Shown here piece by piece: positions 8,106 to 18,083 of a DNA stretch of 64,000 bases (positions are counted from its first letter, which is position 1; every line of letters begins with the position of its first letter). Source of the stretch: Actinomycetota bacterium (GTDB lineage Bacteria > Actinomycetota > Thermoleophilia > Solirubrobacterales > Solirubrobacteraceae); NCBI GenBank assembly GCA_005884115.1, contig VAXW01000005.1:310001-374000 (forward strand), given 5' to 3'. The translations under genes and the position numbers were made by a program. The notes beneath the pieces were generated by a model that worked only from the letters and a program-made list of their open reading frames with translations, searched no databases and was not told the DNA's origin.

Positions 8106-8470
8106 TGACGCCCGACCACATGGACCTCGTTTACCGAGTCCTCGACGACCAACTTGTCGATGTCGATGGGCGTCGCTGCGGACGAGTCGATGACCTGGAG
8201 TTCGACGGTGGTCCCGGTGAGCAGCCGCGACTCAGCGCGATCCTCAGCGGATCGGGCATGTGGCATCGCCGGATGCCACGGGTGCTCCGGACGGCCGGCG
8301 CACGCATCTTCGGCACGGGCGTGCTGGGGGAGGATGTAATTAGGGTCCCCTGGGAGCAGGTCGGCGACATCACCAGCACCCTCCGCCTCAAGGCAAAAGC
8401 CACCGAGCTGGGCTTGGCGCAAGGCGACGAAGAGGCCGCTCGGTTCGTCCGAAAATTCCCCAAGTCATGA
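8105..8470 (+). CDS. PRC-barrel-like protein in transporter operon
   Basis: A 121-aa soluble protein. Residues 9-40 (VLDDQLVDVDGRRCGRVDDL) show the beta-barrel opening of PRC domains, a strand pair with Asp-Gly turns. A variable middle (MWHRRMPRVLRTAG) follows, then the closing IRVPWEQVGDITSTLRL. Its ATG shares a base with the transporter stop (TGATG, 8103-8107), and its own TGA overlaps the next ATG, so it belongs to one operon. PRC barrels occur in ribosome maturation factors and in regulatory domains of membrane proteins. Here a cytoplasmic partner of the transporter is the simplest inference. Confidence 0.7.
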   Translation: MTPDHMDLVYRVLDDQLVDVDGRRCGRVDDLEFDGGPGEQPRLSAILSGSGMWHRRMPRVLRTAGARIFGTGVLGEDVIRVPWEQVGDITSTLRLKAKATELGLAQGDEEAARFVRKFPKS

Positions 8471-8733
8471 TACGCGCCAGCGACTTGCTCGGCTGTGAGC
8501 TTCGCACCGAATCCGGTGAGCCGCTCGGCCACGTCCGCGACCTACGCGCCGAGCGTGCAGACGACCATTGGCGCTTGAGCGGACTTGTCCTCGGCCGTCG
8601 CGGGATATCTGCACGTCTGGTCGGCACCGAACCCGACACCATAATCGCCGGCGAGGTGATCGGATGGGAGGCCGTCAGCAGGTTAGAGGTCGGCTCGATC
8701 ATCGTCCGGGACACCCCCACTTCCGCGCGGTAA
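8467..8733 (+). CDS. PRC-barrel domain protein
   Basis: An 88-aa single-domain protein: MIRASDLLGCELRTESGE opens in classic PRC-barrel style and is followed by PLGHVRDLRAER, LVLGRRGISARL and a closing VIGWEAVSRLEVGSIIV. It is the last gene of the overlapping lipoprotein-transporter-PRC-PRC operon (ATGA overlap with the previous gene at 8467-8470). The two PRC proteins differ clearly in sequence, so they may form a hetero-complex. Role unknown. Confidence 0.78.
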   Translation: MIRASDLLGCELRTESGEPLGHVRDLRAERADDHWRLSGLVLGRRGISARLVGTEPDTIIAGEVIGWEAVSRLEVGSIIVRDTPTSAR

Positions 8734-9045
8734 CCTCGCGCGCCATGGCAAGGCGTTCTCCCCCGTCCGCGTGGCGGGGGCCCGATCGGGCTGCTTGGCG
8801 AACGCCGTTGCCGTGGCTCTCGCATCGCGGGAAAAGGAGCACGGCACCACAGGCTATGACCGGACGCTGCAGGGGCGCTTGAGGCCCTGCCGGCCCTGGG
8901 CGTGGCACTTGCCAAAAGACGCGCTCGCCGGTGGCCGCCGGCCCGGTCGGAGCAGGGTCGCTGGCTACCCCATTTCCTACCCCACGGATCACGCGAGTGT
9001 CGAAAACCTCAACGAACACGGGCGTCTTCTCGTGCGTGCGGCGTA
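8734..9045. other. intergenic stretch without a supported gene
   Basis: About 310 bp between the last PRC gene and the tRNA-Ser fragment. Open frames exist on both strands, but none has a ribosome binding site or recognisable protein sequence. This is the right-hand end of the candidate island. Confidence 0.5.
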
Positions 9046-9103
9046 CTCGAAAACCGTTTCGGGGGGTTTTCCTCCGACGAGGGTTCGAATCCCTCCCCCT
9101 CCG
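9046..9103 (+). repeat. duplicated tRNA-Ser 3' half (att-like site)
   Basis: This 58-bp segment repeats the tRNA-Ser gene from its anticodon loop (CTCGAAAACCGTTTCGG) through the T arm (GGGTTCGAATCCC) to the discriminator. Only the variable arm differs (GGGGTTTTCC here against GGCGTTAGC in the intact gene). No 5' half is present, so it is not a functional tRNA. Duplication of a tRNA 3' half starting at the anticodon loop is the usual footprint of tyrosine-integrase insertion. Confidence 0.8.
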
Positions 9104-9108
9104 TTTTG

Positions 9109-9765
9109 TGATGTGTCGGGACATCGGAGACAGATGTCTCGGGACATCGTAGACAGCTCAGCAGTGCTCGATCGGCTGGTAGTCGCGGCTGGGATCGAGC
9201 GGCAGCTCGCGGATCAGCTCGCCGTTTAGGTCGATCACGCGCACGTTGCGATCGGCGATCAGGAGCTTGACGGCGCGGCCGTTGTGGACTCGGCCGATAC
9301 CGATTTTGTAAAGACGGCTGTGGAAGCGCAGGCTGACCTTGCCGCCCTTGTCGACCCGGTCCTCGCGCACTCGGAAGTACGTGCTCGCCGCCGTGCCCGC
9401 CGGCCTCGCCTTCGCTCGCGCGGTGTAGGCCTGTAACGGAGTGCGCCCTCGCAGGGCCCTGTGTGGGCGGATGTGGTTGCAGTAGTGCAGGAAGCGATCC
9501 AGCTGCTCCTGAAGGGCCGTGAGCGTCTGTGCCGTTGCTTGGCGCTCCAGATGACATGAGCGTCTGGTGCAGACGCTCCACCTTCCCGAGCGTCTGCGGC
9601 TGATAGGGCCGCGAGTTCTTGAACTGCAAGCCGAGGCGCTCGAGCTCGTGTTCCAGGCGCACCTTGCCGCCGCGGTATGAGCCCACGAAAAAACACTGCC
9701 CCGTTGTCGCTCAAGAACGATTCCGGCAGGCCGTGCAGCTCGGCTGCCTCACTCTTCCGCACAAA
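9109..9765 (-). mobile_element. IS481-family transposase pseudogene with terminal repeats
   Basis: Two tandem terminal-type repeats (about 9109-9156, sharing ATGTCTCGGGACATCG) are followed on the minus strand by a broken DDE transposase ending at 9158. Recognisable blocks, split across at least two frames, are GLPESFLSDNGAVF (a catalytic Asp region), SRPYQPQTLGKVERLHQTL, YCNHIRPHRALRG, FRVREDRVDKGGKVSLRF and KLLIADRNVRVIDLNGEL. The N-terminal HTH half is missing. The C-terminal 70 residues remain in one frame (9158-9370). It is clearly inactive. It shares its end and orientation relative to the tRNA with the remnant at 2571. Confidence 0.85.
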
Positions 9766-10226
9766 GCAGGCGCGGGTTCGGCGTGGGCGTGGACGAGTGC
9801 GTTTCGTCGTTACCAGTCGTCTCCCGCTTCGCCGGCGCCACTCCTGCTTCTGCCGGGGGAGCGAGCGTGATCTGACTCGGGAGAGCGACTCGACCTAGGT
9901 TTACCGGGAACAGACACTGCCGGCCGTTGACCGTCGCCGTACACGTGAATGCGATACCGGCTCTCTGGGATCACCTTGGGAGGACACGTGACCGTGGAGT
10001 GCAGATACCTTGCGCTGAGAGTCGACCGCCTGATTGCAGGCTCGACTCGTTGGCGGGGATTGTCCGGATCGGCAGGGTGGCGCTATCAAGCGCCGGCCTT
10101 ACCGCGCAGATGTCGACCGCTCAGGCGTATCCCCCAATAGGCCGATACGTCCCCAGGACGACGCGCCTCGCACGCTGCACGCGAGCACCGCGTGTCACCC
10201 ATCGTTCCTAAGGCCTATACGACGCG
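9766..10226. other. no supported gene; leader of collagen-like gene
   Basis: About 460 bp between the transposase remnant and the collagen-like gene. Several overlapping open frames give low-complexity or Arg-rich translations without any domain. I see no strong hairpin or promoter that I can defend. Confidence 0.4.
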
Positions 10227-12492
<2,266 letters not shown>

Positions 12493-12611
12493 TCGACCGA
12501 CGATGCTTCACAAGCGAGTCGGAACAAATGTACCCAGCTGAGCCATCCTGCGTTTGACCGAGACTTTGATCTGACTGGCGCACCGTCAAGCTCCTGTCTG
12601 CTCGCTAGGGC

Positions 12612-13348
12612 CTAGTGTCCCGCGCGGATCACCTGCCAGGACTGCCGTGTGATGCCGAGGATCACGACCGTGATGGCGAGGCCGATGAGCGGGTCGGCAA
12701 CTGTTGCACCGAGCGCGACTGCGACGGCTGAGGCGATCACGGCGAGGCTGACGTATGCGTCAGCGCAAGCATGGTTGCCGTCTGCAACGAGCGCGGCGCT
12801 ATTCAGTCTTCGCCCCGCGCTCAAGCGGATTCGTGCTGCGACGAGGTTCCGGCGAAGCCCACCAGTCCCGCGAGAGCCAAGACAGCTAGATGGCCGGGTG
12901 CGGACGGGTGAATGAGCCTGTTGACGGCCTCGACGCCAGCGACGCAGGCGCTGACGAAGATCGCAGCGACCACCGCGAGGCCAGCGCGGCGCTCGGCAAG
13001 ATGTGACCGGAGCGCGAAGGCGATCCCGAGCGGGACGGCAGTCAATGCGTCGCCGAAGTTGTGGGTCAGGTCGGCTAAGAGAGCGATGCTGCCGCTGGCG
13101 ACGAACACGGCAGCCTGCGCTGCTGCGGTTACACCGAGAACGCCGAGCGATGCCAGCACCGCGCGGGTGCCATCACGCGAGCGCTTGATGCTGTCGTCGA
13201 TCAGGCCGTGCGGGTGATCGTGGCCCGGACGATGCCGCTGACGGGCATGAGTGTGCGGACCAGCGTGAGTGTGTGCGTGCTCTGTGCCCGCGTGCCTGTG
13301 CAGGTCGCCGCCGAGCGATTCGTAGGTGCGCGCGGTTAGTTCGGACAC
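12612..13348 (-). pseudogene. CDF-family (ZitB/CzcD-like) metal exporter, frameshifted and short
   Basis: The first 168 codons encode a cytoplasmic His-rich leader (HAHTHAGPHTHARQRH, HDHPHG) followed by CDF helices, including the metal-site HNFGDALTAV in helix 2. A missing base near 12843 ends this frame. The adjacent frame continues with the matching second half: SAALVADGNHACADAYVSL carries the helix-5 metal site (HxxxD), then VADPLIGLAITVVIL. The product would stop at 12612 right after helix 6, lacking the usual cytoplasmic dimerisation domain. It would export Zn/Co-type ions by proton exchange if intact. It is divergent from the chromate transporter 51 bp away. Confidence 0.82.
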
Positions 13349-13398
13349 CCCACGGAGCGTAGCCTCACGGGCGGGGCGTCTGGACGATACTCCTCAGC

Positions 13399-14601
13399 AT
13401 GGAGGCGGACAATCAGATCGGCGTAACTTCCGTGGCCCGCCCGAGTCCGGCAGGCCAACGGACCCTGATTGGGCTGATTCGCTACTTCCTCAAGCTCGGT
13501 TCGTCGGGCTTCGGCGGTCCAATCGCTCTGGTCGGCTACATGCAGCGCGACCTCGTTGAGCAGCGCGCCTGGTTTTCGGAGGAGGAGTACAAACAGGGCT
13601 TAGCGCTCGCGCAGACGATGCCCGGTCCGTTGGCTGCGCAACTGGCGATGTGGTTCGGATACCTGCAAGCCGGGATAGTCGGCGCGGCAGCAGTTGCGGT
13701 GCCTTTCGTGTTGCCGCCGTGTCTGCTCGTAACGGCGGTTGCCGTCTTCTACGCGAAATATCAGGGCCTTGCCGTCGTGCATGAGATTTTCCTCGGCGTT
13801 GGCCCTGCGGTCCTGGCGATCATCGTCATCGCTGCGTTCAAGCTCGCGAGAACGACCAACAAAGTCGATCCGCTGTTGTGGGCCATCGCTGCCGTCGTTT
13901 GCGCCGTGACCGCGATTGCAAAGACCGAGATTGTGTGGCTGTTCCTCGGAGCCGGGGTGTTTGGGGCGATCTACTACGGCGGCGGGCTACCACGCTGGCG
14001 TCCCGCGTCCCTGAGCGGCGTTTCCCCGTTCGGCCCGATCGCGGCTGTCAAGGGGTTCGCGTGGACGGGTTCCGGCTCGGTTCTTGGCACCATGAGCCTC
14101 TTCTTCGCAAAGGCGAGCGCGTTCACGTTCGGCTCGGGCCTCGCCATCGTTCCGTTTCTGCACCAGGGCCTCGTACACGATCACCACTGGCTGACTGAGC
14201 GGCAGTTCGTGGACGCCGTGGCGATGGGCCTCATCAGCCCCGGCCCGGTTGTCATCATGGCAACCTTCGCGGGGTATCTTGTCTATGGGATCACGGGTGC
14301 CTTGCTTGCTACGGCGGCGGTGTTCGTGCCGGTTTACCTGTTTGTGATTATCCCTGGACCGCTCCTGCGCCGCCACGGCCAGCGGCCACGCTTGCAGGGC
14401 TTTATCAAAGGCGCTACGGCCGCTGCGGCGGGCGCGATTGCTGGCGCAGCGATAGTCATCGGTCAACAGGTCATCAAGAGTGGCGCTGCGGTTTCCATCG
14501 CGCTGATTGCGCTTCTGCTGCTGCTACAGCGCCGCACGAAGGTGCCCGAGCCTGCGCTTGTGGTCGCTGCCGCGTTGGTCGGCATAATCGCGCTGCGCTA
14601 G
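13399..14601 (+). CDS. chrA: chromate transporter, CHR family
   Basis: A 400-aa inner-membrane protein made of two homologous halves, as in long-chain ChrA. Hallmarks are FLKLGSSGFGGPIALVGYM near the N-terminus, ALAQTMPGPLAAQLAMWFGY (the PGP motif), and in the second half AFTFGSGLAIVPFLHQGLV and AMGLISPGPVVIMATFAGY. About 10-12 hydrophobic helices are visible. ChrA exports chromate using the proton gradient. Length and motifs are normal, so it is probably functional. Its stop overlaps the stop of the integrase remnant by 4 bp on the opposite strand. With the broken CDF gene it forms a heavy-metal resistance patch. Confidence 0.93.
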   Translation: MEADNQIGVTSVARPSPAGQRTLIGLIRYFLKLGSSGFGGPIALVGYMQRDLVEQRAWFSEEEYKQGLALAQTMPGPLAAQLAMWFGYLQAGIVGAAAVAVPFVLPPCLLVTAVAVFYAKYQGLAVVHEIFLGVGPAVLAIIVIAAFKLARTTNKVDPLLWAIAAVVCAVTAIAKTEIVWLFLGAGVFGAIYYGGGLPRWRPASLSGVSPFGPIAAVKGFAWTGSGSVLGTMSLFFAKASAFTFGSGLAIVPFLHQGLVHDHHWLTERQFVDAVAMGLISPGPVVIMATFAGYLVYGITGALLATAAVFVPVYLFVIIPGPLLRRHGQRPRLQGFIKGATAAAAGAIAGAAIVIGQQVIKSGAAVSIALIALLLLLQRRTKVPEPALVVAAALVGIIALR

Positions 14602-15005
14602 ACCGCCGCGCTGGTAGCGCTCAAGAGATAGGCATCGAGTAGGCCTGCCGCCTCGGCCTCGTTGCCGGGCATCAGATGCCCGTAGCGGTCGAGCGTGACC
14701 GAGATGGTTGCGTGGCCCATGTAGGTCGAGAGCGCCTTCGCATTGACGCCAGCCGCGATCATCAGCGAGGCGAACGTGTGCCTGCACTCATGGAGCGTCA
14801 CCGGCTCAAGTCCGGCGTCTTTCCACGCTCGCCGCGCACGGTTCATGACGGAGATCGGCTGAAACGGAACCTCTGTGTGCGCCCGAAGAACAAGCCGCTC
14901 GCCCCGTGCGCGAGGCGGTGGCGGGCCAGGTGGGCGCTCAAGACGCTCGGGATCGGCACGGCCCTGGTCCCGGCGCGGCTCTTCGGGTCCACGACGCCAC
15001 GGACC
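14598..15005 (-). pseudogene. tyrosine recombinase (phage-type integrase) C-terminal remnant
   Basis: About 130 residues of a site-specific integrase survive. Nearest the 3' end, in one frame: LEPVTLHECRHTFASLMIAAG, which contains the catalytic HxxR, then STYMGHATISVTLDRYGH with the nucleophile Tyr. Further upstream, in a second frame: VVDPKSRAGTRAVPIPSVL and GLFFGRTQ. The shift (one missing base) is near 14877. The N-terminal half and the first catalytic Arg region are absent. The remnant begins exactly at the stop codon of the cyclase gene (15007), so a deletion appears to have joined the two. It supports past integration events in this window. Confidence 0.85.
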
Positions 15006-15006
15006 G

Positions 15007-15903
15007 CTAGGCCACCCTAAACACGGTCTGGGTGCCGTCAAGACCGTCGAGCTCGATCTCGCGCTCGTTGTCGAAGCGAATGTCGCCGGCACTTTCGGTG
15101 AGCTGCTTCACGACGGACGAGGCCAGTATCTCACCGCCGCGAGCGTGGTCAGTTATGCGCGCGGCCAGCACGACGTTCTTGCCGTAGAAGTCGGCTTCGT
15201 CTCTGATCGCCTCGCCCGTGTGCAGCCCGATACGCACGCGGATCGGTCCGGCCGGTTGCTCGCCGAGATGTGCCCGGATCGCGCGCTGGATCGCGCGGGC
15301 GCACTGGACGGCGCGGCGTGCGCTGGCAAACGCGACCATGAAGCCGTCCCCCTGCGCCTTCACCTCGTAGCCGCCGTGCGCGTGAACCTGATCGCGCACG
15401 ATCGCGTGGTGGGTCAGCAGCAGCTCCAGCCAGCGGAGGTCGCCGAGGCGCTCGTTCAGCGCCGTGGAGGCCTCGATGTCAGAGAAGAGGATCGTGACTG
15501 TGCCCTCCGGCGCCGCGACCGATTGGATGCTCGGACGTTGCCCTTCGATCGTCGCCCCGACCTGGTCGGCCGACGTCGCGCCGTCGGGGGCGTGCCCCAA
15601 TCCCGCCATGGTCTGCCCAGCTGGGCCACATGTGCGAGAGCCGACCCCGGCGAGGATCGGGGCCGCATGGCACGCTACCGCGAGCCCCCAGCCGAGGATC
15701 GGCCAGACCGGCCAGAAGGCGCCGCCGCCCACGGCCCACATGCCGATCAACAAAAGATTGACCGGTAGGTAAATGGCGACATGGACCTTCAAGCTCTTGA
15801 GCATCGCCCCGCGGGGTCTTGCCGCCCTGGGTCCGCCGTGGCCGAGCGCCGAGTTAGGAGAACGCGGACTCGGAAGAGTCAGCACTGCGGATCGAGTGCT
15901 CAT
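15007..15903 (-). CDS. membrane-anchored class III adenylate/guanylate cyclase-like protein
   Basis: A 298-aa protein. Residues about 34-80 hold two membrane helices (KVHVAIYLPVNLLLIGMWAV and FWPVWPILGWGLAVACHA). The cyclase domain (about 130-298) has the metal-binding Asp in ILFSDIEAS, the substrate Lys and second Asp in YEVKAQGDGFMVAF, and Arg in VVLAARI. The usual Asn of the VNxAAR motif is replaced by Val here, so activity may differ from standard enzymes. The ATG at 15903 overlaps the P450 TGA (ATGA), so I chose it over a longer frame that would run inside the P450 gene; ATG 15804 is an alternative. It is translationally coupled to the P450. Confidence 0.82.
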   Translation of the reverse strand: MSTRSAVLTLPSPRSPNSALGHGGPRAARPRGAMLKSLKVHVAIYLPVNLLLIGMWAVGGGAFWPVWPILGWGLAVACHAAPILAGVGSRTCGPAGQTMAGLGHAPDGATSADQVGATIEGQRPSIQSVAAPEGTVTILFSDIEASTALNERLGDLRWLELLLTHHAIVRDQVHAHGGYEVKAQGDGFMVAFASARRAVQCARAIQRAIRAHLGEQPAGPIRVRIGLHTGEAIRDEADFYGKNVVLAARITDHARGGEILASSVVKQLTESAGDIRFDNEREIELDGLDGTQTVFRVA

Positions 15904-17306
15904 CGGCCGGCCGCCGTCCGCTCCCGCGATTCGCCTTGGCTTGGCGCGCGAGCGCTTCGTCGAGTTGCGATCACGCGACCGCCGTGCGCGGGGATCTGGG
16001 TGACATGGTGGGTGCGTGGCCGCTCCGGCCGCAAGTCGGTTGCCCTCAACTCGACCTTCCGGAGGACGGTTGAGAGCACGGTCTTCATCTCCATCACGGC
16101 GAACGCGGCGCCGATGCAACGGCGCGCTCCGCCGCCAAAGGGGATGAAGGTGTAGGACGGCGGGGAGCCGTTCAAGAACCGCTCCGGGCGGAAGTCCTCG
16201 GGATCGGGAAACGCGTCGGCAGAGGTCTGCACGAGCACGATCGCTGGGAACACAAGCGTGCCGGCGGGCAGGCGGCGACCGGCGACTACGGCGGGGGCGG
16301 TCAGCTTTCGCCATACGCCGTCGACCACCGGGCGCACACGCAAGGTCTCGCTGACAACCGCGTCGAGGTACTCCTCTTCGGCGTTGTCGAGCTCCTCCCG
16401 GAGGCGCGCGAGCGCAGCGGGGTGGCGGGTCAGGCGCTCGAGCGCCCAGGCCAGCCCCGTGGTCGTCGTCTCGTGGCCGGCGAGCAGCAGGGTGATGATC
16501 TGGTCCCGCAGGTTCTCGTCCGAGAGCGGCTCGCCGTCGGCATCGCGGGCGGAGATCAGCAGCGCGAGGATGTCGTCGTGGCCGTTCGGGTCTGAGCGGT
16601 GGGCGTCGATCTCCTCAGAGAGGAGGCGGTCGACCTCGGGGCGGACGCGCATCGAGGGGTTGCGTCGCCCCACCGGCGTGTCAAGGAGCTTCGGGAACAG
16701 CCACACCGCCCACATGTCAAGGACGCTGAAGTCGAGCAGCCTCGGCAGCAGCTGGCGCAGTCGCGCTAGGCGCTGCGGGTCGCTGACGCCGATGACGGCG
16801 CGCAGGATGACCTCAAGGGTGATGCCCTGCAGGCGAGGGCGTAGCGGGAATGGCTCACCGGTCGGCCATCGCGCAACCTCGGCCTCCGTGATCTCCTCGA
16901 TGCGCTCGCGGTAGCGGCCGACCGCCTCGCCGTGGAACGGCGGTAGCATCAATTTGCGCTGACGCAGGTGCCGCTCGCCGTCGAGCGTCAACAGCGAGTG
17001 GCTGCCCAACACCGGGCTCATCGCCGCGTTGGCCTTCCCGGCGGCGAACACGTCGCGGTCCCCGGTGAAAACCTCCTTGATGTGCTCGGGGTTCGCGAGC
17101 ACGACCACGTCGCCGAACGCGTAAGGGCGGATCGTGGACACATCGCCATGGCGGCGGCGGGCGCGCTGCATGAACCAGATCGGACGGACAGCCCACAGCA
17201 CGGTCTGCAGCGCTCGCGGTAGGCGCGGGCCCGGGGGCACGCCGTCGAGCACGGATCGATCTGGCGTGGCGCTCTCCACTGCGGCGGTCTTGACCTTGGT
17301 CGTCAT
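15900..17306 (-). CDS. cytochrome P450
   Basis: A 468-aa monooxygenase. The I-helix oxygen-activation motif is LLLAGHETTTTGLAW, the ExxR motif is in SETLRVRP, the PERF motif is FRPERFL, and the haem-binding loop is FIPFGGGARRCIGAAFAVME with the proximal Cys. The start at 17306 (MTTKVK) follows an AAGGAGCGAG ribosome binding site; the ORF extends 21 codons further up into the operator region. The order of motifs resembles bacterial P450s related to CYP110/CYP120-type enzymes, but the substrate cannot be told. It shares an ATGA overlap with the downstream cyclase and faces a TetR regulator across an 85-bp gap holding a palindrome. Confidence 0.93.
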   Translation of the reverse strand: MTTKVKTAAVESATPDRSVLDGVPPGPRLPRALQTVLWAVRPIWFMQRARRRHGDVSTIRPYAFGDVVVLANPEHIKEVFTGDRDVFAAGKANAAMSPVLGSHSLLTLDGERHLRQRKLMLPPFHGEAVGRYRERIEEITEAEVARWPTGEPFPLRPRLQGITLEVILRAVIGVSDPQRLARLRQLLPRLLDFSVLDMWAVWLFPKLLDTPVGRRNPSMRVRPEVDRLLSEEIDAHRSDPNGHDDILALLISARDADGEPLSDENLRDQIITLLLAGHETTTTGLAWALERLTRHPAALARLREELDNAEEEYLDAVVSETLRVRPVVDGVWRKLTAPAVVAGRRLPAGTLVFPAIVLVQTSADAFPDPEDFRPERFLNGSPPSYTFIPFGGGARRCIGAAFAVMEMKTVLSTVLRKVELRATDLRPERPRTHHVTQIPAHGGRVIATRRSARAPSQGESRERTAAGR

Positions 17307-17338
17307 TCGCTCGCTCCTTGCAGGGTGCAGTACCAATC

Positions 17339-17352
17339 TGTACGCTCGTACA
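17339..17352. promoter_or_regulatory. palindromic operator between P450 and TetR genes
   Basis: TGTACGCTCGTACA is a perfect inverted repeat (TGTACG-CT-CGTACA). A related imperfect element, ATACATACGTTCGTCAT, lies about 10 bp further on (about 17353-17369). The site sits in the divergent intergenic region, 33 bp upstream of the P450 start and 40 bp upstream of the TetR start. It is the best candidate for the TetR binding site. Confidence 0.65.
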
Positions 17353-17391
17353 ATACATACGTTCGTCATCGTGTCAAGCTAGAATCCGGCA

Positions 17392-18000
17392 ATGCCCCAG
17401 ATCAGCCATCGCGACCAGCTGCTTGACGGAGCCATCCAATGCCTCAGGACCAAGGGGTACGCGCGCACGACCGCCCGGGACATCGCCACCGCTGCCAATG
17501 GCAACCTGGCATCGATCGGCTACCACTTCGGCTCCAAGGAAGCACTGCTCAACGAGGCGATCATGCGGGCCTGCGAGGAATGGACCACACGCCTCGGTCA
17601 GGCCGCGTTCGCCAGCGGCAGCGACTCGCCGCTGGAGCATATGGGGGCCTCATGGGTGGCGATGCTGAACTCGTTCGACGAGCTGCGCCCCGTGCTCATC
17701 GGGTTGGTCGAGGCCATCGGGCAGTCGGCGTGGTCGGATGACCTCCGCCGGGAGCTGGCCGCCCACTACAAGACCTCGCGCGAACAGGTCGCGTCGATGG
17801 TGCGGGCGAGCCTCGGCGAGGGAGCCGAGCACACTGGAGTCGACGCCAGTGTCGTCGCGTCGTTCCTCATTGCCGTCTGCGACGGGCTGGTACTGCAATG
17901 GCTCCTGGACCCGGACGCGACCCCGACCGGCGAGCAGCTCATCTCCGCCTTGGGCGGCGCCCTCGATCGGGCCTTGCAGAACACCCCCGTCCAACCCTGA
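17392..18000 (+). CDS. TetR-family transcriptional regulator
   Basis: A 202-aa regulator. The N-terminal HTH is intact: RDQLLDGAIQCLRTKGYART, then ARDIATAANGNLASIGYHFGSKEALL. The C-terminal domain (about 80-200) is of the kind found in small-ligand TetR repressors, with a conserved SFLIAVCDGLVLQWLLDP near the end. It is divergent from the P450-cyclase pair and probably represses it through the palindrome at 17339. The ligand may be the P450 substrate, which is inference. Confidence 0.9.
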   Translation: MPQISHRDQLLDGAIQCLRTKGYARTTARDIATAANGNLASIGYHFGSKEALLNEAIMRACEEWTTRLGQAAFASGSDSPLEHMGASWVAMLNSFDELRPVLIGLVEAIGQSAWSDDLRRELAAHYKTSREQVASMVRASLGEGAEHTGVDASVVASFLIAVCDGLVLQWLLDPDATPTGEQLISALGGALDRALQNTPVQP

Positions 18001-18083
18001 CCTGGACAGCTCGCCCGCAACACGATTGCACTGCAGCTCGTCGCTCCCCGCCGCCACCTCACTCGGCTGAGGTCTTCGGCGGC

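Noticed and set aside
8771-9229. 152-aa + strand frame across the tRNA-Ser fragment
   Set aside because: It runs through tRNA and IS-end sequence; the GFPPTRVRIPPPPFC type translation is a known artefact of tRNA-Ser sequence.
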